A DNA stretch of 64,000 bases from Neobacillus niacini (lineage in GTDB: Bacteria > Bacillota > Bacilli > Bacillales > Cytobacillaceae), in assembly GCF_019749295.1 (NCBI RefSeq), contig NZ_JACWFG010000002.1:82905-146904 (forward strand), in the 5' to 3' direction. The translations under genes were made by a program, and so were the position numbers. The notes beneath the pieces are model-generated. The model saw only the letters and a list, made by a program, of their open reading frames with translations, did no database searches and was not told where the DNA came from. Shown one piece after another: positions 27,274-35,796 of this stretch; position 1 is the first letter of the stretch, and every line of letters starts with the position of its first letter.

Positions 27274-28866
27274 TTAATTTACCTCCTTCAGAATCAAGAC
27301 TTCATTCTCGAGTATCGTGATAGTATCGTTACACTCCAAACACTTCCGCTTATTTGATAAAAGCAATTCGCTCTTCATATCGATTTCAAAACTTTTTGGT
27401 TGAGCAGAAAAGTTCAAGGCTACTACTATTTTTTCTGCACTGTCCTTCCTGGCGAAGGAGATCATGTTATCTTCAAACCTTAGAAATTCATAATTCCCAT
27501 TGGTGAGAGCAGAATGAGCTTTTCGCAGTCTCATCAATTTTTTATAAAAAGTAAGCATGGAATCCGAGTCCTTTTGCTGGTTCTCGACAGTAACTTTATA
27601 AGCATTCTCAGGAATACTGATCCACGGCTCCTTTTCTGAAAATCCAACATGGTGTTCAGCACTCCACTGCATAGGAGTTCGTGATTTATCCCTCGACTTT
27701 TCGTTGGCAATGACCAACGCTTCCTCTTCGGGCTGACCAGCTTGTAAGGCAAGCTGATAGTGTGTAATGCCTTGTATGTCCTTCATTTTGGAAATATCAT
27801 CACACACATAATCTCGCATTCCAATCTCATCACCTTGATAAATGAACGGAACACCCTTAGCAGTGAGCATAAAAGCTGCGACTAATTTGGCTCTGTCCTC
27901 ATCACCGCCAAATCTAGAAAAGTGCCGGGACATATCATGACTCGAAAAGAACAGAGTTGGGATTTGTGACTGATCATAAACGTTCTCTGTTTCAACGACC
28001 TGTTGAAATAGCTTTTTCACATCAAAGCTCTCAATGCTGCCTATGTTAAAATTAAAAACAACATCTAATTTGTTAAGGCCGGAATATTGTTTTAAAATGG
28101 CTAGGTCTTCCGAACCCACTTCACCAACTAGAAATTTATCTGGATACTGATGAACAAATTCAGCAATTTCCTCAATGACTGCTAAAATTCCATCTTGATC
28201 TTTATCGTATAAATGGATTTGTTCATTATTTTCCACATCAAATGGGTTGTCTTGGAAGTTATCATTTACCTTTAAGAAATTAATGACATCAAGCCGGAAG
28301 CCGTCGACTCCTTTTTCCAGCCAAAACTTCATACAATCCATCATCGCTGCTTTCACTTCATGATTGGCCCAATTCAGGTCTACCTGCTCTTTAGCAAAGG
28401 CATGGTAATAATATTGGCTGGTGTTTTCATCGTACTCCCAAGCGGATCCGCCAAAGAAGGATTCCCAATTGTTCGGTTTATCGCTCCAAATATACCAATC
28501 TCGTTTCGGATGGTCCTTACCTGACTTTGACTCCTGAAACCATTGATGTTTCGATGAAGTGTGGTTCAACACTAAATCGGCGATCACCTTGATACCGCGC
28601 ACATGTGCTTCCTGAATGAATAGTTCAAAATCCGCCATACTTCCATAATCAGGATCAATCCCATAGTAATCGGAAATATCGTAGCCGTTATCCACCTTTG
28701 GGGATGGATAAAAGGGAGTAAGCCACAGTCCATCAACCCCCAGCTCCTTTAAATAGTCGAGCTTTGAGGTAATACCAGCAAAGTCCCCGATTCCGTCACC
28801 GTTTCCGTCTTTAAAGCTAGGCATATAAATTTCATAAAAAGTAGATTGTTTCCACCATTTAACCAT
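27274..28866 (-). CDS. GH13 alpha-glucosidase-type enzyme
   Basis: The protein has 530 residues with the alpha-amylase-family barrel. WWKQSTFYEIYMPSFKDGNG opens it, and GNGDGIGD carries the calcium-site motif of oligo-1,6-glucosidases. Conserved regions are LVLNHTS near 100, DGFRLDVINF near 200 with the nucleophile Asp, KFLVGEVGSED near 255 with the acid Glu, and FSSHDMSRHFSR near 315 with the third Asp. It should act inside the cell on alpha-linked disaccharides. The ATG at 28866 has GGAG 10 bases upstream; a TTG 24 bases earlier is less likely. An alpha-glucosidase in a beta-mannoside locus suggests a mixed substrate such as a glucose-containing mannoside. Confidence 0.9.
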   Translation of the reverse strand: MVKWWKQSTFYEIYMPSFKDGNGDGIGDFAGITSKLDYLKELGVDGLWLTPFYPSPKVDNGYDISDYYGIDPDYGSMADFELFIQEAHVRGIKVIADLVLNHTSSKHQWFQESKSGKDHPKRDWYIWSDKPNNWESFFGGSAWEYDENTSQYYYHAFAKEQVDLNWANHEVKAAMMDCMKFWLEKGVDGFRLDVINFLKVNDNFQDNPFDVENNEQIHLYDKDQDGILAVIEEIAEFVHQYPDKFLVGEVGSEDLAILKQYSGLNKLDVVFNFNIGSIESFDVKKLFQQVVETENVYDQSQIPTLFFSSHDMSRHFSRFGGDEDRAKLVAAFMLTAKGVPFIYQGDEIGMRDYVCDDISKMKDIQGITHYQLALQAGQPEEEALVIANEKSRDKSRTPMQWSAEHHVGFSEKEPWISIPENAYKVTVENQQKDSDSMLTFYKKLMRLRKAHSALTNGNYEFLRFEDNMISFARKDSAEKIVVALNFSAQPKSFEIDMKSELLLSNKRKCLECNDTITILENEVLILKEVN

Positions 28867-28952
28867 TTTGTATAAACTCCAATCTTGCAAAAACTTCTAT
28901 TTACTTGGCTCTGTTATTATTCATTGTTGATTTCTTGTAGGATTGGGAATTC

Positions 28953-29174
28953 ATAGGCGGAGATATTCCGGCTATTGTTTAAAGCGGACCCTTAAGAGCA
29001 GATATAAGCGGAGATATTCCGCTTAACTGTTTTAAATAAGACAAATTACAAGGTTTTAGAAACAATAAGCGGAAAAACTCCGCCTATTTTTAAGGAAACT
29101 ATAAAACTCCCCAATTTAAACGGAAATTCTCCGCTTATTTTCCAAACACAGTGAAATCAACATTCAGTTTTAAC
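28953..29174. repeat. Hairpin-repeat block, left copy of an inverted pair
   Basis: Four GCGGA-N(4-6)-TCCGC hairpins, for example AGCGGAGATATTCCGCT, are spaced about 55-65 bases apart. The whole block is present in inverted orientation at 35286-35508, with long identical stretches such as the end containing GAAATCAACATTCAG. It fills the gap between GH13 and the transporter. It may act as an extended terminator or mRNA-end structure as well as a recombination site. Confidence 0.85.
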
Positions 29175-29182
29175 AGAACCTT

Positions 29183-30013
29183 TTACTTAAGTGTAAATTG
29201 CATACCTTCTTGGAACTTTTTCGCAAACAGCAAGAAGATAATAATGATAGGCAGTGTTAACAACACAGATGCTGCATACATCGGACCTGGATATCCGCCA
29301 TATGGGCCGAACATTTGTGATAACAAGACATTCAACGTCAGCATATTGTCACTCTTGGCCACTAACATATCCCACAGGAGCTCTGTCCATCTTTCCATAA
29401 ATAAAAATAAGAAGATAACCGTCGTAATCGATTTAGACATCGGCATCACGATTTTGTACATGATTTGAAGCTCACTCGCTCCGTCCAATTTTGCTGCTTC
29501 AATAAATGTATCTGGGATGGCTTTAAAGAAGTTCGTATACATAAATACAGCCCATAAACTCATTGCTTTCGGCAAAATCATTCCCCAATAAGAGTCATAC
29601 ATTCCGATTCTTTGGATAACAAGGAACGTTGGAATTAACAAAATGATGGCCGGAAAGAACATTTGAAATAAAATAAAGTTATTGATGGTGTCCCTGCCTT
29701 TAAACGGCATCTTTGCAAGTGCATAGGCAACCATAATGGCGGTTACCATCATTAAGAAAGTGGAAGCCCCTGAGACGATAAAACTGTTAAAAAAGGCATT
29801 AAGCCATGGTCTTGGAATGACCGCTTCGCCGCCGCCTAACAGCCATTGATATGATTGCAGAGTGTACTCTGTCGGAAATAGCTTTTTATCTACTTGATCC
29901 CAATCGGCAAACGAGTTTAGGACCATATAAATATACGGAAAAATCATAATCAGTAAGAGAACAACCGCAAGCAGGTAACGAAACCATAATCCTTTTTTCT
30001 TAGCTCCACCCAT
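29183..30013 (-). CDS. Carbohydrate ABC permease (MalG type)
   Basis: The 276-residue permease has six predicted helices and the EAA loop FIEAAKLDGASELQIMYKIV near residue 180. It ends FQEGMQFTLK, typical of MalG-like proteins. It overlaps the upstream MalF-like gene by 14 bases, indicating co-translation. It forms the importer with the MalF-like protein and the lipoprotein at 30.9-32.2 kb. No ATPase is nearby; a shared ATPase such as MsmX is the usual Bacillus solution. Confidence 0.93.
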   Translation of the reverse strand: MGGAKKKGLWFRYLLAVVLLLIMIFPYIYMVLNSFADWDQVDKKLFPTEYTLQSYQWLLGGGEAVIPRPWLNAFFNSFIVSGASTFLMMVTAIMVAYALAKMPFKGRDTINNFILFQMFFPAIILLIPTFLVIQRIGMYDSYWGMILPKAMSLWAVFMYTNFFKAIPDTFIEAAKLDGASELQIMYKIVMPMSKSITTVIFLFLFMERWTELLWDMLVAKSDNMLTLNVLLSQMFGPYGGYPGPMYAASVLLTLPIIIIFLLFAKKFQEGMQFTLK

Positions 30014-30878
30014 TTCGTTTCCCCCACATTTCTAGAAGTTTTCGAATGATAAATATTGAAATAAACGTAACTACAGATGCTATAATGGCAATCGCTGAAG
30101 CATATCCTGCTTGAAGATTCGAGAATGCTCTTGTGAAAATCTCCATCTGCCATGTATTGGTTGCAAAATTTGGTCCCCCGCCTGTTAATTGATACACCTC
30201 GGTAAAGATACCAAACGTAACACCAATCGATAAAATTAATACTGTAAATAAAGCAGGATATAGAAGTGGAAATGTAATTTTCCAAAAACGCTGCCACGGT
30301 GATACTCCATCAATCATGGCTGCTTCGTATATTTCGGTACCAATGCTTTCAAAACCTGATGTTAAAATCAGCGCATAATACCCAGTGAATTTCCATGCAA
30401 TAATTACTGCAACAACAAACAATGCTGCAAATGGACTGCCAAGCCAGTCAATATCTAAACCCCATGCGTTCCGCAGGAATTCATTTACAGGACTGTTATA
30501 TGATAGAAGCCCTTTTACAATTAGCGAAGAAACAACCCCTGACGCTAGGTAAGGGAGGAAAAAGCCAATTAAAAACAGCCCTTTAAACCTTGGTAAGCCC
30601 TGAACGATTAATGCAACAACAATCGAAGAAGCGACAACCAATGGTACAAATACAGCCATAAATTTAAAAGTTACCCAAAAGGCACTTTGGACCCCTGGAC
30701 TTTTGAGTGCTTCCGTATAATTTTCGATACCAACAAAACTAAAAGTTGGTGAGATTAAATTCCAATCCGTAAACGATAAGAATAGTGACCACACAAGTGG
30801 GATCAAGAAGAAGACTAATGCATATATAAGATAAGGACTGGCAAATAGCCAGCCCATCCTTCCTTGCTTTGTGCTCAT
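30000..30878 (-). CDS. Sugar ABC permease (MalF type)
   Basis: The 292-residue permease begins with a short cytoplasmic tail and FASPYLIYALVFFLIPLVWS, the usual first helix of the family. The EAA loop reads YEAAMIDGVSPWQRFWKITF near residue 190. Its ATG overlaps the stop of the lipoprotein gene by one base (TAATG), and it overlaps the MalG-like gene at its 3' end. It imports the oligosaccharide used by the enzymes encoded downstream. Confidence 0.93.
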   Translation of the reverse strand: MSTKQGRMGWLFASPYLIYALVFFLIPLVWSLFLSFTDWNLISPTFSFVGIENYTEALKSPGVQSAFWVTFKFMAVFVPLVVASSIVVALIVQGLPRFKGLFLIGFFLPYLASGVVSSLIVKGLLSYNSPVNEFLRNAWGLDIDWLGSPFAALFVVAVIIAWKFTGYYALILTSGFESIGTEIYEAAMIDGVSPWQRFWKITFPLLYPALFTVLILSIGVTFGIFTEVYQLTGGGPNFATNTWQMEIFTRAFSNLQAGYASAIAIIASVVTFISIFIIRKLLEMWGKRNGWS

Positions 30879-32203
30879 TATTTAAGAGCCCCCTCAATTG
30901 CCTTTTGCATGTCCTTCCATCCAGTTTTTGGATCCTTTTCACCTTTTACCACTGGATTGAAAGCATGTTGACCAATAAATGTCTGAATATCATTGTATTT
31001 CGAGTTATCCATTGGCGGGATACCATTAGGAACGGCAGCTGCATATGGTTGTAATGCTGGATTTTTATCAAAGAACGCTTTAAATGTATCATTCGTTGTT
31101 AAATCATCACGAGCTGGCGGTAAGCTTGTTTTTTCAAGCCATTTCAAATCATTATCAGGATTAGAATAAACCCAGTTAATGAAGGTCATGGCTGCTTTTT
31201 GTTGTTCTTTTGTTGCAGACGCATAAATAACTAAACCTTTTGTATCAGCAAACGTTTTAACATTTTCAGTATCCATGCCGTCTGGAACTGGCGGTGCTGC
31301 TAATGTGAAGGTTTCATTAAACTTTAATTCCGGGAATTTTTCTGCCCAATATGGAATCGTCCAAGGACCAACATCTACGAAAATACCTAAGCCGCTTTCA
31401 AATGGATCTTTTGACTGTCTTGTTAACAAAGCATCTGCTTTACGTAAATCATCCATTAAACCAAGTACTTGTTCGCCGGCTTTTTCTTCACCTGTGAATT
31501 TAGTACCTTCAACAAATTTGTTACCATTGGATGCTGCATCATATAACATGAAGAAGTCAAACCATCTCTTCCAAGCTGTTGGGTCGGCAAGGTCTGCCTT
31601 AGCCCATAAATATTTATCAGGATATTTCGCTTTTAATTTTTCTGCTACATCTAGCATTTCACTATATGTTTTTGGCGGTTCGTTATAGCCAAGCTCTTTT
31701 AAAATGTCTAATCTCCAGCCAAATAACATGGCATTTGAGTAAATGGGCAATACATATTGGTGACCGTCGGCAAATTCCCAGCCATTCATAGTTTCAGTCA
31801 TATTACGGCTTTCTTTTACCTCGTCCCAGCCTTCTAACTCATCTAAGGCTACAAGCGCTTTACTCTCAGATAGCTGCGCTGCAAATCCACGGTTAATATT
31901 TTCTGAAATAGTAGGTGCGCTCCCACCCGCTATGGCTGATTGAATACTTGCTTCAGATGTAGGGCTTTCCTTCATCGGACTGACATTTACCTTAATTTTC
32001 GGATTTTCCTTCGTGAACTCCTCCGCTACTTCCTTCCAATACACTTGCTGTGTTGGATTTGGAGCCGCCCAGAATTCAATTGTTGTTACGCCATTTTTAT
32101 CGGTGCCGCTGCTTTGTTCCTTATTACCTGTCGAGCAGGCAGCTAGACCAGCGACAGTAAGAGAAGCTGCGAATAGGATTGAAGCTGCTTTTTTCATTTT
32201 CAT
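30878..32203 (-). CDS. Sugar-binding lipoprotein of the mannoside ABC transporter
   Basis: The 441-residue family 1 binding protein has the lipoprotein signal MKMKKAASILF and a lipobox ending LAAC-S near Cys22. The mature part has TTIEFWAAPNPTQQVYWKEV at the start, as in glycerol-3-phosphate and maltose-type binding proteins. The ATG at 32203 has GGGGGA 7 bases upstream; an in-frame TTG 15 bases earlier overlaps that site. It is first in the transporter operon, divergent from the LacI gene across a 477-base region with operators. The ligand is presumably an oligosaccharide degraded by the GH130, GH2 and GH13 enzymes. Confidence 0.93.
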   Translation of the reverse strand: MKMKKAASILFAASLTVAGLAACSTGNKEQSSGTDKNGVTTIEFWAAPNPTQQVYWKEVAEEFTKENPKIKVNVSPMKESPTSEASIQSAIAGGSAPTISENINRGFAAQLSESKALVALDELEGWDEVKESRNMTETMNGWEFADGHQYVLPIYSNAMLFGWRLDILKELGYNEPPKTYSEMLDVAEKLKAKYPDKYLWAKADLADPTAWKRWFDFFMLYDAASNGNKFVEGTKFTGEEKAGEQVLGLMDDLRKADALLTRQSKDPFESGLGIFVDVGPWTIPYWAEKFPELKFNETFTLAAPPVPDGMDTENVKTFADTKGLVIYASATKEQQKAAMTFINWVYSNPDNDLKWLEKTSLPPARDDLTTNDTFKAFFDKNPALQPYAAAVPNGIPPMDNSKYNDIQTFIGQHAFNPVVKGEKDPKTGWKDMQKAIEGALK

Positions 32204-32335
32204 TCTGAATTCCCCCAATTTCTAATTATTGTTACCTATCTACATAATGGAAATGCAAATACCTTACGTGAATGTAATGATAAAACAATTATTCTATTAA
32301 AGTTCGAAAGTGTAATGATCCTTCACACCATTGCG

Positions 32336-32349
32336 CGTAAACGCTGTCA
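32336..32349. promoter_or_regulatory. Weak cre-like site upstream of the transporter
   Basis: The reverse strand reads TGACAGCGTTTACG, matching the CcpA consensus core with two mismatches, about 135 bases upstream of the lipoprotein start. This is tentative. Confidence 0.3.
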
Positions 32350-32593
32350 TTGCTGATAAAAAAAAGTATAATAGGGATAGTCTAGAGTTTTAAAGGTAAG
32401 CTATACATCTTTGTATCCTAACCTAACCCATGACAACAAAATTACTAGATTACTGAATAATTGTTTAGTAATGTGTTTTATTACCTTACAACGACATTAT
32501 TACACCTAAAAACGGTAATGTCAAACAATATCTTAGTAAAAAAAGATTACTATTGTCAAAATCAAGATTATAGCCACTATTGTATTTTGCACT

Positions 32594-32607
32594 TTGTAAC
32601 GTTACAA
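32594..32607. promoter_or_regulatory. LacI-type operator between the divergent genes
   Basis: TTGTAACGTTACAA is a perfect 14-bp palindrome with central CG, the form bound by LacI-family repressors. It lies 74 bases before the LacI gene start and about 390 bases from the transporter start. The rest of 32204-32680 is AT-rich; TTATTACC-type repeats (near 32485 and 32510) could be secondary sites. Confidence 0.65.
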
Positions 32608-32680
32608 TATAATTACAAGTAAACTTTACAAATATAAATAATTAAAATAAATGAAAATGGATAAAGGAGAAGGGTTTATT

Positions 32681-33700
32681 ATGTTGAAGAAAGTGACGAT
32701 GCAAGACATCGCCGATCGTTTGAATATCTCCAAAAACTCTGTTTCTCAAGCATTATCTGGAAAGCCTGGGGTTAGTGAAGAGACAAGGCAGCTTGTCCAA
32801 AAAACAGCAGATGAATTAGGTTACGATTATTCTACTAGCAGAAATCAAAAGCAACCTGATAAAAAAAGTACCAGGAATATCGCTTTAATCGCTTCTGAAT
32901 TTGCTTTTTCACTCAAAAGCTTTTTCGGAGTCATATATTTAGGGATTGAAAAAGAGTTAAGAGCCCGCGGTATGAATCTTTTTATTGAATCCATTGATAA
33001 TGAAACGAAGGAGAATTTAACTCTTCCTTCCTTATTAACCAATCATCAAATTGATGGAGTATTAATTCTTTCTCATATTAGTACCGACTATATAAAAAAA
33101 ATTATCGATACAGGTATCCCAACGGTTTTAATTGATCACCATGACCCGCATCTAGAGGCTGATTCCATTCTGACGAATAACCGTTTTGGAGCATATAGGG
33201 CAATAGAACATTTAATTCAATTAGGACATCGTGATATTGCCTTTGTAGGGGATGTTGACAAATCCCCAAGTTATCAAGAAAGATTAGAAGGTTATCTGCT
33301 GGCTTTAAGAAAATATGATATTAAACACAATGAACACTTTATCGTAACAAACGCACAGGAAAATCAAAATCATATTAAACTGTTTATGGATAATCTTCAA
33401 AGCCAGCCTACTGCTTGGTTTTGTGTAAATGATGGTCTTGGTTTCCTAGTAACATCCGTCCTGCAGCAGAGAGGCGTCCATATACCTGAAGAAGTATCTG
33501 TCTGCAGTTTTGATAACGGACAATTATCACAAATCTCTACACCAAGGATTACCACCGTGGATATTGATCTGAATTATTTCGCAAAAAAGGCAATCGAACA
33601 GCTTTGCTGGCGAATGGAAAACAGAGAAGAACCGATTCAGGAGATTTTACTTCCAACCACGTTATTGATTAGAGAGTCCACTGCAGAGAGAAAAAACTAA
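32681..33700 (+). CDS. LacI-family transcriptional regulator
   Basis: The 339-residue regulator has an N-terminal helix-turn-helix KKVTMQDIADRLNISKNSVS with the hinge DELGYDYS, then a periplasmic-binding-type sugar sensor (VDKSPSYQERLEGYLLAL, WFCVNDGLGF). The ATG at 32681 is preferred over one 30 bases upstream, because the ribosome site GGAGAAGGG falls between them. It is divergent from the transporter and shares an intergenic palindrome, so it very probably represses or activates the mannoside genes and itself. Two small kinase genes follow on the same strand. Confidence 0.93.
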   Translation: MLKKVTMQDIADRLNISKNSVSQALSGKPGVSEETRQLVQKTADELGYDYSTSRNQKQPDKKSTRNIALIASEFAFSLKSFFGVIYLGIEKELRARGMNLFIESIDNETKENLTLPSLLTNHQIDGVLILSHISTDYIKKIIDTGIPTVLIDHHDPHLEADSILTNNRFGAYRAIEHLIQLGHRDIAFVGDVDKSPSYQERLEGYLLALRKYDIKHNEHFIVTNAQENQNHIKLFMDNLQSQPTAWFCVNDGLGFLVTSVLQQRGVHIPEEVSVCSFDNGQLSQISTPRITTVDIDLNYFAKKAIEQLCWRMENREEPIQEILLPTTLLIRESTAERKN

Positions 33701-33719
33701 AAGTGAGGAGTCGCGAAGG

Positions 33720-34244
33720 ATGGAACAAAAAACAATATATCTACTATCTGGACCATGCGGAGCAGGTAAATCTACAATCACCAAGGAATTGTTACGAACT
33801 GTGAAAAAAAGTGCTCTTATTCAAGGGGATGACTTCTTATCCTTGCCTATGTATGAAAGTGACTCTGAGCCGTCATGGGATGAAATGCTTGCAATCATGT
33901 GGAAAAACATCCTTTCGTTAACCCAAAACCTGCTTCAGCATAACTACAACGTGATTATCGATACTGTTGTCGAAGATGAATTGGATTGGTTCTGCAGGCA
34001 TTTTGCATATCAGAATGTGAAGATTAAATACGTGGTCTTACTCGCGGAGGAGAACATTTTAATAGAACGTTTGAATAAGCGAGGAGATCCATATTTAATT
34101 GAGCGCTCCTTATTTTTGCTAAATAAACTTGAAAGAGATCCAGCAAATTCAAAACATCTTTACAACACTTCTTATAAAAAACCAGCTGAAATAATAGAAA
34201 ATATCTTGAATTCTTCTAGTTTTATCTACAATCCAGCGACTTAA
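33720..34244 (+). CDS. Small P-loop kinase (AAA_33/gluconokinase-like)
   Basis: The 174-residue protein begins TIYLLSGPCGAGKSTITKEL with a clear Walker A near residue 10, followed by LIQGDDFL (acceptor-site Asp) and VIIDTVV near 78 as Walker B. IERLNKRGDPYL provides a lid-type arginine segment near 115. The fold is that of small-molecule kinases such as chloramphenicol phosphotransferase, gluconokinase or nucleoside kinases. It follows LacI by 19 bases and probably shares its transcript. The substrate is unknown; the location suggests a sugar or sugar-derived compound. Confidence 0.75.
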   Translation: MEQKTIYLLSGPCGAGKSTITKELLRTVKKSALIQGDDFLSLPMYESDSEPSWDEMLAIMWKNILSLTQNLLQHNYNVIIDTVVEDELDWFCRHFAYQNVKIKYVVLLAEENILIERLNKRGDPYLIERSLFLLNKLERDPANSKHLYNTSYKKPAEIIENILNSSSFIYNPAT

Positions 34245-34280
34245 TCAAGATTTTAATTGCATGAAGGGAAAGGCGAACGG

Positions 34281-35273
34281 ATGGAGATTACAAATCGGAT
34301 TACTGCTATATTGAATGATCACTATGGAATTACAGCAATGTCAATACAACAAGTTCCAGGCGGCTGGTCGGCCATAGCATTTTTCGTGGAAGATAAACGT
34401 GAAAAGTATTTTTTAAAAGTATACGACAAAAGTAAGCCTTCCATTATTCCATGGATTGATGCCATTGATCGATATACTCCCTTAGTAAAGTGGTTGTATA
34501 ACCATACTGAGTTACAAAACAATCTCGTCAATCCAATCTCGACGAAATGGAAAAGGAATACATGCGAAGACGATCAGTACGTGTATCTGCTTTCAGAATA
34601 TATTGAGGGAACAACCATTGGTGACACACAGCTAAGTCCAAATCAAGTGGATGAACTGGCTAAGATTCTTGGAATACTTCATAAAAACACTTCAAACATC
34701 CCGAATGAATTAAAAATGCAGCAAGTAAACGAAGGTTTTGACATAGAGTTCTGCGAATACTTATCTGCTTTTATTACGAACGATTTGGATCAAACAAATG
34801 ATAACGTTTCAGAAATCGTGAAGCCTCATACAGGTACTTTAGTAGAATTAATAAACAGGATAAGGGATTTATCAAATAGTTTAAAAAGCAAGCCACACCA
34901 GTTTGTTTTGTCCCACGCAGATGCTCATAATTGGAATTTGATGCAAGGGAAAAACCTTATGCTGATTGACTGGGAATGCCTAAGACTTGCTCCAAAAGAA
35001 CAAGACCTGATTTTAATCATCACAGAGCCATATGCAGGACAATTTTTAAGTGAATACAAGAAATATATGAAGTATGAGACTCCGAATTTCGATGCCTTTG
35101 AATTTTATTTCTTAAAGAGAAAGCTTGAAGATATTTGGGAGTGGATTAAGAATCTGCGCTTTGAAGGTCTTGTGAAGTCTGAAGAAGTAACACTACAATT
35201 TCTAAAGTCGAGTCTTGATGCCTGTACAAGGACGGAGAGCTTTCGGTCGGAAATTCAAAAAGTCCCTCGTTAA
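34281..35273 (+). CDS. APH-family phosphotransferase
   Basis: The 330-residue protein has an aminoglycoside-phosphotransferase fold. LSHADAHNWNLM near residue 215 is the catalytic loop, with His-Ala-Asp replacing the usual His-Gly-Asp, and LIDWECLRLAPKEQDLIL near 233 replaces DFG with DWE, as in Ser/Thr- or spectinomycin-type kinases. The ATG at 34281 lies behind a GGCGAACGG stretch; a TTG 24 bases earlier is weaker. It follows the P-loop kinase by about 36 bases. Whether it modifies a sugar, an antibiotic or another small molecule is unknown. A hairpin-repeat block follows at once. Confidence 0.82.
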   Translation: MEITNRITAILNDHYGITAMSIQQVPGGWSAIAFFVEDKREKYFLKVYDKSKPSIIPWIDAIDRYTPLVKWLYNHTELQNNLVNPISTKWKRNTCEDDQYVYLLSEYIEGTTIGDTQLSPNQVDELAKILGILHKNTSNIPNELKMQQVNEGFDIEFCEYLSAFITNDLDQTNDNVSEIVKPHTGTLVELINRIRDLSNSLKSKPHQFVLSHADAHNWNLMQGKNLMLIDWECLRLAPKEQDLILIITEPYAGQFLSEYKKYMKYETPNFDAFEFYFLKRKLEDIWEWIKNLRFEGLVKSEEVTLQFLKSSLDACTRTESFRSEIQKVPR

Positions 35274-35285
35274 AGGGTAAATATA

Positions 35286-35508
35286 GTTAAAACTGAATGT
35301 TGATTTCACTGAGTTTGAAAAATAAGCGGAGAGTTTCCGTCTAAGATGAAAAATACTCATATTTCCTTATAAATAGGCGGAGTTTTTCCGCTTATGGTAT
35401 CAAAATCCTTGTAATTTGACCTATTTAAAGAAGTTAAGCGGAATATCTCCGCTTAAATCTGCTTCTTAAGGTTCCTCTATAAACAATAGACGGAAATTCT
35501 CCGCCAAT
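35286..35508. repeat. Hairpin-repeat block, right copy of an inverted pair
   Basis: This is the inverted counterpart of 28953-29174, starting with GTTAAAACTGAATGTTG and holding the same four GCGGA/TCCGC hairpins in reverse order. Similarity is about 80% by eye over the full length. It directly follows the APH-type gene stop (35273), mirroring the left copy, which directly follows the MalG stop. Confidence 0.85.
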
Positions 35509-35579
35509 GTATTCTCACCCCCCACCTTCCAACGCGTTAATAAAACAGCTAGCCTCTTGGGAGAACTATAAATGTAACT

Positions 35580-35605
35580 GTCCCCGATGGATTGCCTTCG
35601 GGGAC
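35580..35605. terminator. GTCCCCGA/TCGGGGAC hairpin, terminator- or REP-like
   Basis: A perfect 8-bp GC-rich stem with a 10-base loop is followed by GTTGCCTTTTT on the plus strand. Bases 35509-35796 hold no convincing gene: an 86-codon frame here lacks a ribosome site and overlaps this hairpin. Confidence 0.5.
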
Positions 35606-35796
35606 GTTGCCTTTTTGGGTATAGAAAGGAGTCCAATGGTTACAAGCGTCCTTTACATGGCAGGTAATCGCTGCACGGGTGAACCTTACTCGTATACTGA
35701 GGCTCAATCCCTTGGTGAATCTGATTCAAATGATTTACTTCTAATTCAGCCAAGAAAGTTCATGTAATATAATGATGGCTGGTACACCAAGATCCA

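Noticed and set aside
28953..35508. An insertion sequence or composite transposon bounded by the inverted blocks
   Set aside because: There is no transposase gene inside and the blocks lack sharp terminal repeats or visible target duplications. Described as inverted repeat arrays only.
35507..35767. 86-codon plus-strand frame after the right hairpin-repeat block
   Set aside because: No ribosome site, overlaps a GTCCCCGA/TCGGGGAC hairpin, and its composition is unlike a protein. Treated as non-coding.
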